DNA from: an uncultured Eubacteriales bacterium
GTDB lineage: Bacteria; Bacillota; Clostridia; Oscillospirales; Butyricicoccaceae
Direction: 5' to 3'
Length of the DNA stretch: 20,328 nt
Assembly: GCA_910585875.1 (NCBI GenBank)
Contig: CAJUIK010000029.1
Coordinates: 1 to 20,328, forward strand
Position 1 is the stretch's first letter; every line of letters begins with the position of its first letter. A program made the translations under genes and the position numbers. The notes under the pieces are model-generated. The model was not told where the DNA came from, ran no database searches, and saw only the letters and a program-made list of their open reading frames with translations. Below, in pieces: positions 1-5,898 of the stretch.

Positions 1-136
1 CGGGGGCCGCGGGAGACGGCTGAACGGAACTCTGCCCCGGCTGATCCCCGGCGCCAGGAGGCCCCAACAGCATCGCCCCACAGAAAATGCCCACGGAAAA
101 AGCGGCGAGAACGGCCAAAACCCAATATTTTTTCAT
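1..136 (-). CDS. Exported or membrane-anchored protein, N-terminal fragment (cut by window edge)
   Basis: Only the first 45 codons are present; the frame is open to the window edge. The protein begins MKKYWVLAVLAAFSVGIF, a Lys-rich start followed by a hydrophobic stretch to about residue 25, then a Gly/Pro/Gln/Ser-rich segment. This fits a signal peptide or a single N-terminal membrane anchor with a flexible linker. Two ATGs stand in tandem (139 and 136); the inner one is preferred because the GAGGGG ribosome site at 142-147 is then five bases away. A sigma-A-type promoter lies at 182-210. The rest of the protein is outside the window, so no function can be given. Confidence 0.6.
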   Translation of the reverse strand, partial: MKKYWVLAVLAAFSVGIFCGAMLLGPPGAGDQPGQSSVQPSPAAP

Positions 137-181
137 CATTTCCCCTCTTTTCCGCAAAACTCACCCGCATTCGGCAACTTC

Positions 182-210
182 ATTTTACAAGTTTCCCCTG
201 GAAGTTTCAA
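182..210 (-). promoter_or_regulatory. Sigma-A-type promoter for the exported protein at 1-136
   Basis: Read on the minus strand, a TTGAAA -35 box (205-210) is followed after 17 bases by a TAAAAT -10 box (182-187). Transcription would start near 175, about 40 bases before the ATG at 136. Confidence 0.6.
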
Positions 211-256
211 CAGTGAATTTCACCAAAAAATTCGTCGGTTTTTCGTTAAAGTAGAC

Positions 257-282
257 AAAATCCCCCAGGCATTGCCTGAGGG
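257..282 (-). terminator. Probable terminator after the DUF4367 gene
   Basis: On the minus strand, 16 bases after the stop at 299, a hairpin (262-282) has nearly complementary arms CCCTCAGGC and GCCTGGGGG with an AAT loop and one mismatch. The following T tract is only ATTTTG, so termination may be partial. Confidence 0.5.
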
Positions 283-298
283 CTTTGGGGAAAGCCGA

Positions 299-1027
299 TC
301 AATCCACAGGGACGGCGGGGCGGAAAATATCGATATGCCAGTTGCACCCATCGCATATATATTGGAAGCAATAAATCCACGCAACCCCTTGCCGATCTGG
401 GCTGTTTTTGTCGATAGTCTTTTGCAGCAGAGGCCGTCTAAACTGCCAGAACGTTCCTCCACAAGGACAGTCGTGAAATCCAAACCCCGGGATTTCGTCG
501 ACTTCAAATTTATTTCTCACATCCACGCTCTGGGCCGCCTGGAACAACTCTTCTTCGGCGAGTCCATGGGTCAGCATAGAAAAATAGGATTCTGCTTCGG
601 CGTCATACCAAATCAGGTTCAAATCTTCCCTGCTTTCCGCCAGATGAATCAAGCCCCCGGGTTTGCCCTTCACCGTCACCCGCTCCAGCTTGTCCCCTTT
701 CTGGCTTTGCACCAGGATGGAGGAACTTTCTGAAAGCTGCTCAAACTGAATCGTCCGCTTCCCCTCCCGGTCGGCGTAAGAAACCGAGTGGCTGTATTCA
801 TAGCTCTGGATTTTCTGTTCTTCAAAGTCTTCGGGCAGCCAGCCCAGGCGGCATTCCAAGAGCAGCCCTTTCCGTTCCGGCCGGTTGGTACGGGCCTGGA
901 AGAAGAAACCGTTTGCCCGCCGCTCAATATCCAGCCCGGAGCGGACAAGCCCCGCCGCCCCCGCAGCAGAGACCAGCAACCCTATTGCTAACAGAGATAA
1001 TAGGCCCGATTTCCACAGTTTCTTCAT
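299..1027 (-). CDS. Membrane-anchored or exported DUF4367-like protein with C-terminal Cys-rich zinc-ribbon-like tail
   Basis: The protein has 242 residues. It starts with a signal peptide or anchor (residues 1-26, MKKLWKSGLLSLLAIGLLVS). Residues about 61-170 resemble the C-terminal domain of the anti-sigma protein at 1663-2388: both have a WLPE motif, a GGLI motif, WYDxxAxSxF and EELFxxAxSV. That pattern is characteristic of DUF4367, a domain common on the outer side of clostridial anti-sigma factors. Residues 187-228 add a Cys cluster, CPCGG followed by C220, C225 and C228 (CDGC), which could bind a metal. An excellent AGGAGG site lies seven bases before the ATG. The gene follows the small Cys-rich gene by 25 bases and is probably co-transcribed with it. 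A role in envelope sensing beside the nearby sigma/anti-sigma pair is inference. Confidence 0.75.
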   Translation of the reverse strand: MKKLWKSGLLSLLAIGLLVSAAGAAGLVRSGLDIERRANGFFFQARTNRPERKGLLLECRLGWLPEDFEEQKIQSYEYSHSVSYADREGKRTIQFEQLSESSSILVQSQKGDKLERVTVKGKPGGLIHLAESREDLNLIWYDAEAESYFSMLTHGLAEEELFQAAQSVDVRNKFEVDEIPGFGFHDCPCGGTFWQFRRPLLQKTIDKNSPDRQGVAWIYCFQYICDGCNWHIDIFRPAVPVD

Positions 1028-1052
1028 CTTATTCCCTCCTCTTGGCTATCTA

Positions 1053-1385
1053 CTAATCGACGCAATCAGGGGACAAATCCCTTGCAGTTCTGGTTGAAAA
1101 CTCATATTTGCATCTGTCACAGCGATATGCCACTGTAATAACCTCTTCACGATCTACAACCATGTGTTGAGGATTTCTATGATGACACATCCGATTAGGA
1201 TACTTTTGGCCACCTAATTTGATGCGAACATCATAGTTAGGCCCACTTACAATCCGTAAAGCCCCTCCACAATTGCATAGCTCAGCGTTGCGCGGCTTCA
1301 GCTCTTCTTCACCGTCGATGATAACGGCTTTAAGATCCTCCTCCACATCAGCAGCAAACGCTGGAACCATCATGGCCGCGGCCAT
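1053..1385 (-). CDS. Small exported Cys-rich zinc-ribbon-like protein; signal peptide start appears frameshifted
   Basis: The open frame from the ATG at 1385 gives 110 residues: a hydrophobic start ending in a signal-peptidase-like site (VPAFAAD), then an acidic segment, then Cys37-x-Cys39-GG, Cys67-His-His and Cys89-x2-Cys92. This looks like a secreted zinc-ribbon-like domain and matches the Cys pattern at the end of the gene downstream (299-1027). The ATG at 1385 has no ribosome site and truncates the signal peptide. A better start, the ATG at 1420 (MRK, with GGAAG 10 bases before it), is in another frame and stops after 11 codons. One extra A in the A-run at 1412-1415 would join it in frame to give an intact signal peptide. 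The gene may therefore be a recent pseudogene, phase-variable, or a sequencing slip. Function unknown. Confidence 0.6.
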   Translation of the reverse strand: MAAAMMVPAFAADVEEDLKAVIIDGEEELKPRNAELCNCGGALRIVSGPNYDVRIKLGGQKYPNRMCHHRNPQHMVVDREEVITVAYRCDRCKYEFSTRTARDLSPDCVD

Positions 1386-1488
1386 CAGGCACGCGGTGAA
1401 CAGAGCATCAGTTTTCTCATAGTCTTTCGACTTCCTTTTGATTCAATCAATTTCACAATGATTTTGCCGCTTATCTTGTGATACTTTT

Positions 1489-1516
1489 ATTTTACAAAAT
1501 ATCCTTGGAAATACAA
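1489..1516 (-). promoter_or_regulatory. Sigma-A-type promoter for the 1053-1420 / 299-1027 gene pair
   Basis: On the minus strand, TTGTAT (1511-1516) and TAAAAT (1489-1494) are separated by 16 bases. The predicted start near 1482 leaves a leader of about 60 bases before the ATG at 1420. Confidence 0.5.
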
Positions 1517-1528
1517 TTGACAAAATAA

Positions 1529-1583
1529 CCAAAAAATTTCTCAAAATTTTGGCGTTGCACTTTTCGACCTTAAAAAGTGCAAC
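1529..1583. repeat. Two adjacent inverted repeats in an AT-rich intergenic region
   Basis: A perfect 11-base inverted repeat (GTTGCACTTTT at 1554-1564, its complement at 1573-1583, 8-base spacer) sits next to a looser one at 1529-1552 (CCAAAA...TTTTGG). They lie about 40 bases upstream of the promoter at 1489-1516 and downstream of the anti-sigma terminator. They could be an operator for a dimeric regulator or a bidirectional terminator; the sequence does not decide. The surrounding 1430-1625 is AT-rich and holds no convincing gene. Confidence 0.5.
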
Positions 1584-1625
1584 CAACTTTTTTGTAAATC
1601 TTTTGTGAACGAACAAGAAAGGCAT

Positions 1626-1658
1626 AAAAAAAACACCCCCCTTTTCCAAATTGGGAGG
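1626..1658 (-). terminator. Rho-independent terminator of the yebC-M32-sigma-anti-sigma operon
   Basis: Just after the anti-sigma stop at 1663, the minus strand reads CCTCCC (1653-1658), an 11-base loop, GGGGGG (1636-1641) and then TG and eight T (1626-1633). One G-T pair lies in the stem. Confidence 0.65.
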
Positions 1659-1662
1659 CGGT

Positions 1663-2388
1663 TTAATCGATTCTCTGAACGCTTTCTGCAATGGCGAAGA
1701 GCTCTTCTCGAGGCACATAGGTAGTAGACAAGCAAAAAAAGGATTTTGCGTCCGGGTCATACCAAGTCAAGCGGTAATCCGCGCTTTTGTGCCATTTCTT
1801 TACAATCAAACCTCCTTCTTTGTCCCCCACCCACACCGGCTGGGCGCTTTCTTTGTCTCCCGTAATCTCAGTAATGGCATTGGAAGAAAACCGTTGGAAG
1901 AGAATCGTCCCATTTTGATAGGGGTTCGTCTGAGCATAAGCCAAAGAATCATAACCCTCGATTTCCGTCTTGCTCTGCTCAATGGGTTCATATCCCTCGG
2001 GCAACCAGGCGGGGGCATAGCGACCCTCCATTTCCCAGCCCGTTTTCCACTCCCCTTGCGGCAAACCAAAATAGACGCCGTCGTCTGTCAGGCGGATTTG
2101 TATGCGCCGCACGGCGTCTTTCACCGCCCCGGCCTCGCCAAAAAAAGCCCCGGAGCCTATCAGAAGGACCAAGGCCGCCGCCGCGGCTCTGCGGCGCCAA
2201 CAGGGCGCGGGAGCCGCGGCGGGCTTGGGGGCCTGTTTCTGGGCCTGGGCGGCGGCCTCCAGCAGGCGCAGCTGTTCCTCTTCCGGCAGAGGGGGCAGGT
2301 CTTGCTCCAGCTCCAGCAGCCGCCGGCCCTGGTTCTGGGCAAAATCCGCCATCAGCCGCTGAAAGATTTCCTCCTCTGTTTTGCTCAT
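1663..2388 (-). CDS. Anti-sigma-factor-like membrane protein with DUF4367 domain
   Basis: The protein has 241 residues. Residues 1-60 are charged and probably cytoplasmic, rich in Glu/Gln/Leu helices. Residues about 67-85 form one membrane segment (AAAAALVLLIGSGAFF) after WRRR. Residues about 128-240 are a DUF4367-type outer domain (WLPEGY, GGLI, WYDPDAKSFF, EELFAIAESV). This is the usual layout of clostridial ECF anti-sigma factors, although no zinc-binding HxxxCxxC anti-sigma motif is seen. Its ATG overlaps the TGA of the sigma gene as ATGA, so translation is probably coupled and the two proteins made in balance. The inferred role is to hold the sigma factor at the membrane until a signal arrives. 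The frame stays open upstream, but only this start gives the overlap and the domain layout. Confidence 0.75.
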   Translation of the reverse strand: MSKTEEEIFQRLMADFAQNQGRRLLELEQDLPPLPEEEQLRLLEAAAQAQKQAPKPAAAPAPCWRRRAAAAALVLLIGSGAFFGEAGAVKDAVRRIQIRLTDDGVYFGLPQGEWKTGWEMEGRYAPAWLPEGYEPIEQSKTEIEGYDSLAYAQTNPYQNGTILFQRFSSNAITEITGDKESAQPVWVGDKEGGLIVKKWHKSADYRLTWYDPDAKSFFCLSTTYVPREELFAIAESVQRID

Positions 2389-3014
2389 GGAACGCTGCCC
2401 TCCTTTTCCATCTCCTTCAAGGCCCGGCGGCGGGCTCTGGTCAGCCTCATGCGGACGCTGGCGGGCTTGACGCCCAGCCGCCGGGCGATCTCCCGGTCGT
2501 CCAGCTGGAGGATATATTTGGCCTCCAGGGCCAGCCGATCCTCCTCCGGCAGCCGGGGCCAAACCCGGGCCAACGCCTGGTAATCCAGGCGGCGCAGGGC
2601 GGCTTCCTCCAGAGAAGGCCCCGGGTCGGCTAGCTCCCGCCCCTCCGGCGGCGGGACCAGCCAGCTCTGCTCTTTTCGCCGCTGCCGGCCCATGACAGCC
2701 CATTGGCCGCCCAGGGCGGCGGCCAGATAAGCAGCCAGCCCGGTCTCATCCAGCCCGGCCCAATCCTTTTGGCGCTCGGCCATCCAGAGCAGGGTCTGCT
2801 GGACCAGGTCTTCCGCCTCCGGCCCCGCCTGCCGCCGAGCCAGCTGAAGCATCAGCCCCCCATGGCGCTGAATCAGCTCTTGCAGCGGCGATTGCTCCTC
2901 CAGGCTTTCGCCTGAAAGCGCCTGCGGCGCGGCGGTTTCAGCAGCTCCGCCGCCCGCAGCCGGGCATTTTGCGATCCAGGCCCATGGCGCCGCCCAAGGC
3001 CGTCTATCCGTCAA
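2385..3014 (-). CDS. ECF-type RNA polymerase sigma factor
   Basis: A sigma-70-family protein of about 209 residues. Region 2 is recognisable about 45-115 residues from the start (ELIQRHGGLMLQLARR, then EAEDLVQQTLLWM). Region 4 near the C-terminus has the helix-turn-helix LDDREIARRLGVKPASVRMR followed by an Arg/Lys-rich end. It would direct RNA polymerase to envelope-response promoters. The start is uncertain: no in-frame ATG precedes region 2. The TTG at 3014, nine bases after GAGG, is chosen; the TTG at 3029 is an alternative. Either start overlaps the end of the M32 gene. The first 35 residues are Ala/Gly/Pro-rich and unlike a normal sigma N-terminus. The stop overlaps the anti-sigma start by four bases. 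Confidence 0.75.
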   Translation of the reverse strand: MTDRRPWAAPWAWIAKCPAAGGGAAETAAPQALSGESLEEQSPLQELIQRHGGLMLQLARRQAGPEAEDLVQQTLLWMAERQKDWAGLDETGLAAYLAAALGGQWAVMGRQRRKEQSWLVPPPEGRELADPGPSLEEAALRRLDYQALARVWPRLPEEDRLALEAKYILQLDDREIARRLGVKPASVRMRLTRARRRALKEMEKEGSVP

Positions 3015-4545
3015 GGCGCCTGACCTCAAGGCTTTCCGGCCCGAAATAGAGGGCGGAATATTTTTCCGTCAGGTAATCGATATAATAATCCGGGTTGAAC
3101 GGTTCGCCGGTGGCCAGACGCAGAATTTCGTCGGCGGTCTTTTCCGCGCCGTATTGGTGGATATTCTCTTTCAGCCAGTCGCTGATTTTCTGAAAATCCC
3201 CTGCGCGCAGCGCCTGATCCACGTCTATCTGCCGTTCCATCGCGCAGAAGAACTGGGCGGCATAGGCGCTGCCCAAAGCGTAGGTGGGGAAATAGCCGAA
3301 GCTGCCGCCTCCCCAATGGCCGTCCTGCAAAATCCCCTGGGCCGGGCCCTGAGGCCGGACGCCCAGATATCGCTCGTATTGATCGGCCCAAGCCTGGTCC
3401 AGCTTGTCCAGATCCAAGCTGCCGTCAAAAATGGCCTTTTCCAGCTCATACCGGATGAGGATATGGATGGGATAGGTCAGCTCGTCGGCCTCGATGCGGA
3501 TCAGCGAGGGCTGGGAGGCGTTGATCATCTCCACAAATTGGTCCAGCGTCACAGAGCCCAGCTGGGCGGGAAAGGCCCGCTGCATGGCCGGATAATTGGC
3601 CTGCCAGAAAGCCCGGCTCCGCCCGATATGGTTTTCCAGCAGCCGGGATTGGCTTTCGTGCATGGCGTAGCCAATGGCGTTTTTGAAGGCCGTTCCGTTG
3701 TATTCCGGCTTGACTTGCAAGCCATAGAGGCCGTGGCCGTATTCATGGATTGTGGACATGACGACGGACAGGGGGTTTCGGGGGTAATAATGGACGGCGA
3801 TGCGGGTTTCCTTGTCCGAGAAGAAATCGGTAAAGGGGTGCTCTGTCTCCGCCACGCCGCATTGGTTGGGGTTCATCTGCATAAACTCCAGCAAATGGAA
3901 CACAAATTTCTCCTGCTCCTTCAGATCGTACTCCAGATACAAGGGCGCCGTGTCAATCTTTTTGCCCTCCCGCTGGATTTTCTGAATCAGCGGCAACAGT
4001 TTTTCCTTGATTTTGCCGAAAAACTGGTCGTACATAGCCGCGCTGGTCCCCTGCTCGAAGCGGTCCAGCAGATAGTCGTAGTCAGAGCAATCCTTTTCCA
4101 GATAAGCCAGAGCCTCTTTCTGGGTTTGAATGATCTCTTTCAGCGCCGGCCGGAAGGGCTCGAACTCATTGGCCAGCTTGGCCTGCCGCCAGACGCTGTG
4201 GCCGTCGGCCTCCGCCCTCCTTTGGCGGATATAAACCTCCTTGGGCAGGGCCCGCACGTCCTCCAGCTCCCGGAAATAGAGCTTCAGCTCCTTTTCCAGA
4301 GCGCCGCCCGGCTCCGCCTGGGCCAGCAGATTTTCCAGCCGTTTCAGGCTTTCCGGGTTGGTCTGATAAGAAAAGGCTTCCCCGGCCAGGATAGCGCCCA
4401 GCTTGTTCCGCTGGGGAAGGCCCTCCTCCGGCGCCACGGTGGCGGCGTCGAAATTCAGGGTGGATAAGGCCGTCCGGTAGGCTTCGCATACCTGCTTATA
4501 TTGCTCAAAAAACTCCAATTCTTGTTGCATTTCCTGCTGGTTCAT
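3004..4545 (-). CDS. M32 family metallocarboxypeptidase (thermostable carboxypeptidase 1 type)
   Basis: The 513-residue protein matches the usual length of M32 enzymes, which remove C-terminal amino acids from peptides in the cytoplasm using a divalent metal. The metal site is visible as HEYGH (267-271), with HES at 296-298 supplying the expected Glu ligand. NFDAATVAPEEG near residue 31 corresponds to the family's N-terminal WD-x-T-x-P region. The protein lacks a signal peptide. GGGAGG lies eight bases before the ATG. It follows yebC by 38 bases and its end overlaps the sigma factor start, so the four genes probably form one transcript. The enzyme's link to the sigma factor is probably only by operon position. 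Confidence 0.92.
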   Translation of the reverse strand: MNQQEMQQELEFFEQYKQVCEAYRTALSTLNFDAATVAPEEGLPQRNKLGAILAGEAFSYQTNPESLKRLENLLAQAEPGGALEKELKLYFRELEDVRALPKEVYIRQRRAEADGHSVWRQAKLANEFEPFRPALKEIIQTQKEALAYLEKDCSDYDYLLDRFEQGTSAAMYDQFFGKIKEKLLPLIQKIQREGKKIDTAPLYLEYDLKEQEKFVFHLLEFMQMNPNQCGVAETEHPFTDFFSDKETRIAVHYYPRNPLSVVMSTIHEYGHGLYGLQVKPEYNGTAFKNAIGYAMHESQSRLLENHIGRSRAFWQANYPAMQRAFPAQLGSVTLDQFVEMINASQPSLIRIEADELTYPIHILIRYELEKAIFDGSLDLDKLDQAWADQYERYLGVRPQGPAQGILQDGHWGGGSFGYFPTYALGSAYAAQFFCAMERQIDVDQALRAGDFQKISDWLKENIHQYGAEKTADEILRLATGEPFNPDYYIDYLTEKYSALYFGPESLEVRRLDG

Positions 4546-4583
4546 GGCGTTTTCCTCCCTTTTGCGGCGTGGAACGGGCGTTT

Positions 4584-5324
4584 TTATTCTTCTGTGGGGT
4601 TCTCCCAGTTGTGCCAGACGTTCTGTACGTCGTCGTTGTCTTCCAGCATTTCCAACAACTTGTTCATGTTTTTGATATCGTCGTCGTCGTCCAGGGCAAT
4701 ATAGGTCTGAGGGACCATGGCTTCTTCCGCCTCCAGGAAGGAATACCCCTGTTTTTCCAGAGCTTCGCGGACGGCGCCCAAGTCGTCGGCGGCGGTGGAA
4801 ATTTCAAACACATCCTCTTCGGCGGAGAAATCCGCCGCGCCGGCATCCAGAGCCTGCATCATCACCTCGTCCTCGTCCATGTCGTCCAGCCGCTCAATCG
4901 CCAAAACACCCTTGCGGTCAAACTGCCAGGAAACGCAGCCCGAAGCGCCCAGGTTTCCGCCGTATTTATCAAAATAATGGCGCATATCGCCGGCGGTGCG
5001 GTTGCGGTTGTCGGTCAGCGTCTCCACAATGACGGCGATGCCCTTGGGGCCGTAGCCTTCGTAGGTGATGGATTCATAATCCTCGCCGGCGCCGCCGGCC
5101 GCGTATTTTTGAAGCACCCGGTTGATGTTGTCGTTGGGCACGTTGTTGGCCTTGGCTTTGGCGATGACGTCCCGCAGCTTGCCGTTGACGCTGGGGTCGG
5201 CGGAACCGCCTGTGCGGATGACTACCGCCATCTCCCGCGCGAATTTGGTGAATACTTTGGCGCGCTGTTGATCCACAACGCCCTTCTTCCGGGCAATATT
5301 ATGCCATTTGGAATGTCCGGACAT
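4584..5324 (-). CDS. yebC: YebC/PmpR family protein (DNA-binding regulator or translation factor type)
   Basis: A protein of 246 residues with the family signature MSGHSKWHNIARKKG at its start, then AKANNVPNDNINR and YEGYGPKGIAVIVETLTDNRNRT. The full family length (about 240-250) is present. YebC-type proteins have been described as transcriptional regulators, and more recently as helpers of translation through proline-rich stretches in some bacteria; this sequence alone does not say which applies. The frame opens 10 codons earlier, but the ATG at 5324 starts at the conserved MSGHSKWH and has AGGAGG seven bases upstream. It is the first gene after the promoter at 5401-5429 and heads the operon with the M32 peptidase. 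Confidence 0.95.
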   Translation of the reverse strand: MSGHSKWHNIARKKGVVDQQRAKVFTKFAREMAVVIRTGGSADPSVNGKLRDVIAKAKANNVPNDNINRVLQKYAAGGAGEDYESITYEGYGPKGIAVIVETLTDNRNRTAGDMRHYFDKYGGNLGASGCVSWQFDRKGVLAIERLDDMDEDEVMMQALDAGAADFSAEEDVFEISTAADDLGAVREALEKQGYSFLEAEEAMVPQTYIALDDDDDIKNMNKLLEMLEDNDDVQNVWHNWENPTEE

Positions 5325-5356
5325 AGTTGTCCCTCCTAAATAGATATGGTTCAATC

Positions 5357-5377
5357 CCGGCGGAGCCGAGCCGCCGG
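5357..5377 (-). other. Leader hairpin in the yebC 5' untranslated region
   Basis: CCGGCGG and its complement CCGCCGG form a 7-bp stem with a 7-base loop, between the predicted transcription start (near 5394) and the yebC ATG at 5324. It has no following T run, so it is more likely an mRNA-stabilising or regulatory fold than a terminator. Confidence 0.4.
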
Positions 5378-5400
5378 AGCGTTTTCAAACGTTATTTTTT

Positions 5401-5429
5401 ATTGTAGCATTTTCCCGCCTCAAAATCAA
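5401..5429 (-). promoter_or_regulatory. Sigma-A-type promoter of the yebC operon
   Basis: TTGATT (5424-5429) and TACAAT (5401-5406) on the minus strand are separated by 17 bases. The leader is about 70 bases. The promoter ends only 15 bases outside the left repeat of the IS-like element (5445-5459). Confidence 0.75.
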
Positions 5430-5444
5430 CTATCGCCCAAAAAA

Positions 5445-5459
5445 GGGGAGTGTCCAAAC
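5445..5459 (+). repeat. Left terminal inverted repeat of the IS-like element
   Basis: GGGGAGTGTCCAAAC, inverted with 2 mismatches relative to 8359-8373. It lies six bases beyond the end of the transposase C-terminal reading frame, where an IS end is expected. Confidence 0.55.
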
Positions 5460-5465
5460 ACGCAG

Positions 5466-5803
5466 TTAAAGGAAGTCAACAAGAGAAAAGGGGGCAGAAA
5501 AGCCAGGATGTCTGAAGCGATAGAGGCGCTTTTGAAGCCCGAATCGGTTATAGGCCCGCACGAAAACAGCTAAGACAGCCTGAAGGTTTTCCGGATTTCG
5601 AAAAAAACACCTGCTGCGGCGTGCCAGAGTAGGGATATCATGCGCAGATCAACATTGACGCCCTCCACGGTGAAGGCGTCATTTTTTGTGATCTGCCGCG
5701 GCTCCCGGCGTGCCATCGTCATGATATAGATATTTTCCCGTGTTTCTGTGCGGGGCTTGTACTCCAGAAACCAGTATAGTTGGCCCATTTCCACAGTTTT
5801 CAC
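5466..5803 (-). pseudogene. IS1-family-like transposase remnant, middle and C-terminal parts (frameshifted, internally deleted)
   Basis: From a GTG at 5803 the minus strand reads VKTVEMGQLYWFLEYKPRTE, then TRENIYIMTMARREPRQI, then jumps to KNDAFTVEGVNVDLR. After a frameshift near 5640 it continues DIPTLARRSRCFF, then AVLAVFVRAYNRFG and FSLVDFL, with a stop at 5466-5468. These phrases follow the order seen in clostridial IS1-type DDE transposases, as I recall that family. Three defects make it dead: the expected first catalytic Asp in (E)MDELYWF is Gly here; the stretch between PRQI and the DxFTVEGVN motif, which normally carries the second Asp, is missing; and the C-terminus is out of frame. 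The upstream boundary (5803 to about 5845) is uncertain. Confidence 0.7.
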
Positions 5804-5898
5804 CCTGATCGTGGATATCGCTTCAGTTCTCTCGATCCAAACGTCCTTCTTTTATCCAATTCATCCCTGTCATGTTCTGAATGGGCCTCTCCTTTGAC

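Noticed and set aside
1443..1760. A 105-codon minus-strand frame reading through the anti-sigma terminator
   Set aside because: It begins inside the anti-sigma gene, crosses a terminator and both inverted repeats, and has no start signal.
5346..5573. A 75-codon plus-strand frame beside the yebC promoter
   Set aside because: Its 3' half is antisense to the transposase remnant; it lacks a ribosome site and a recognisable domain.
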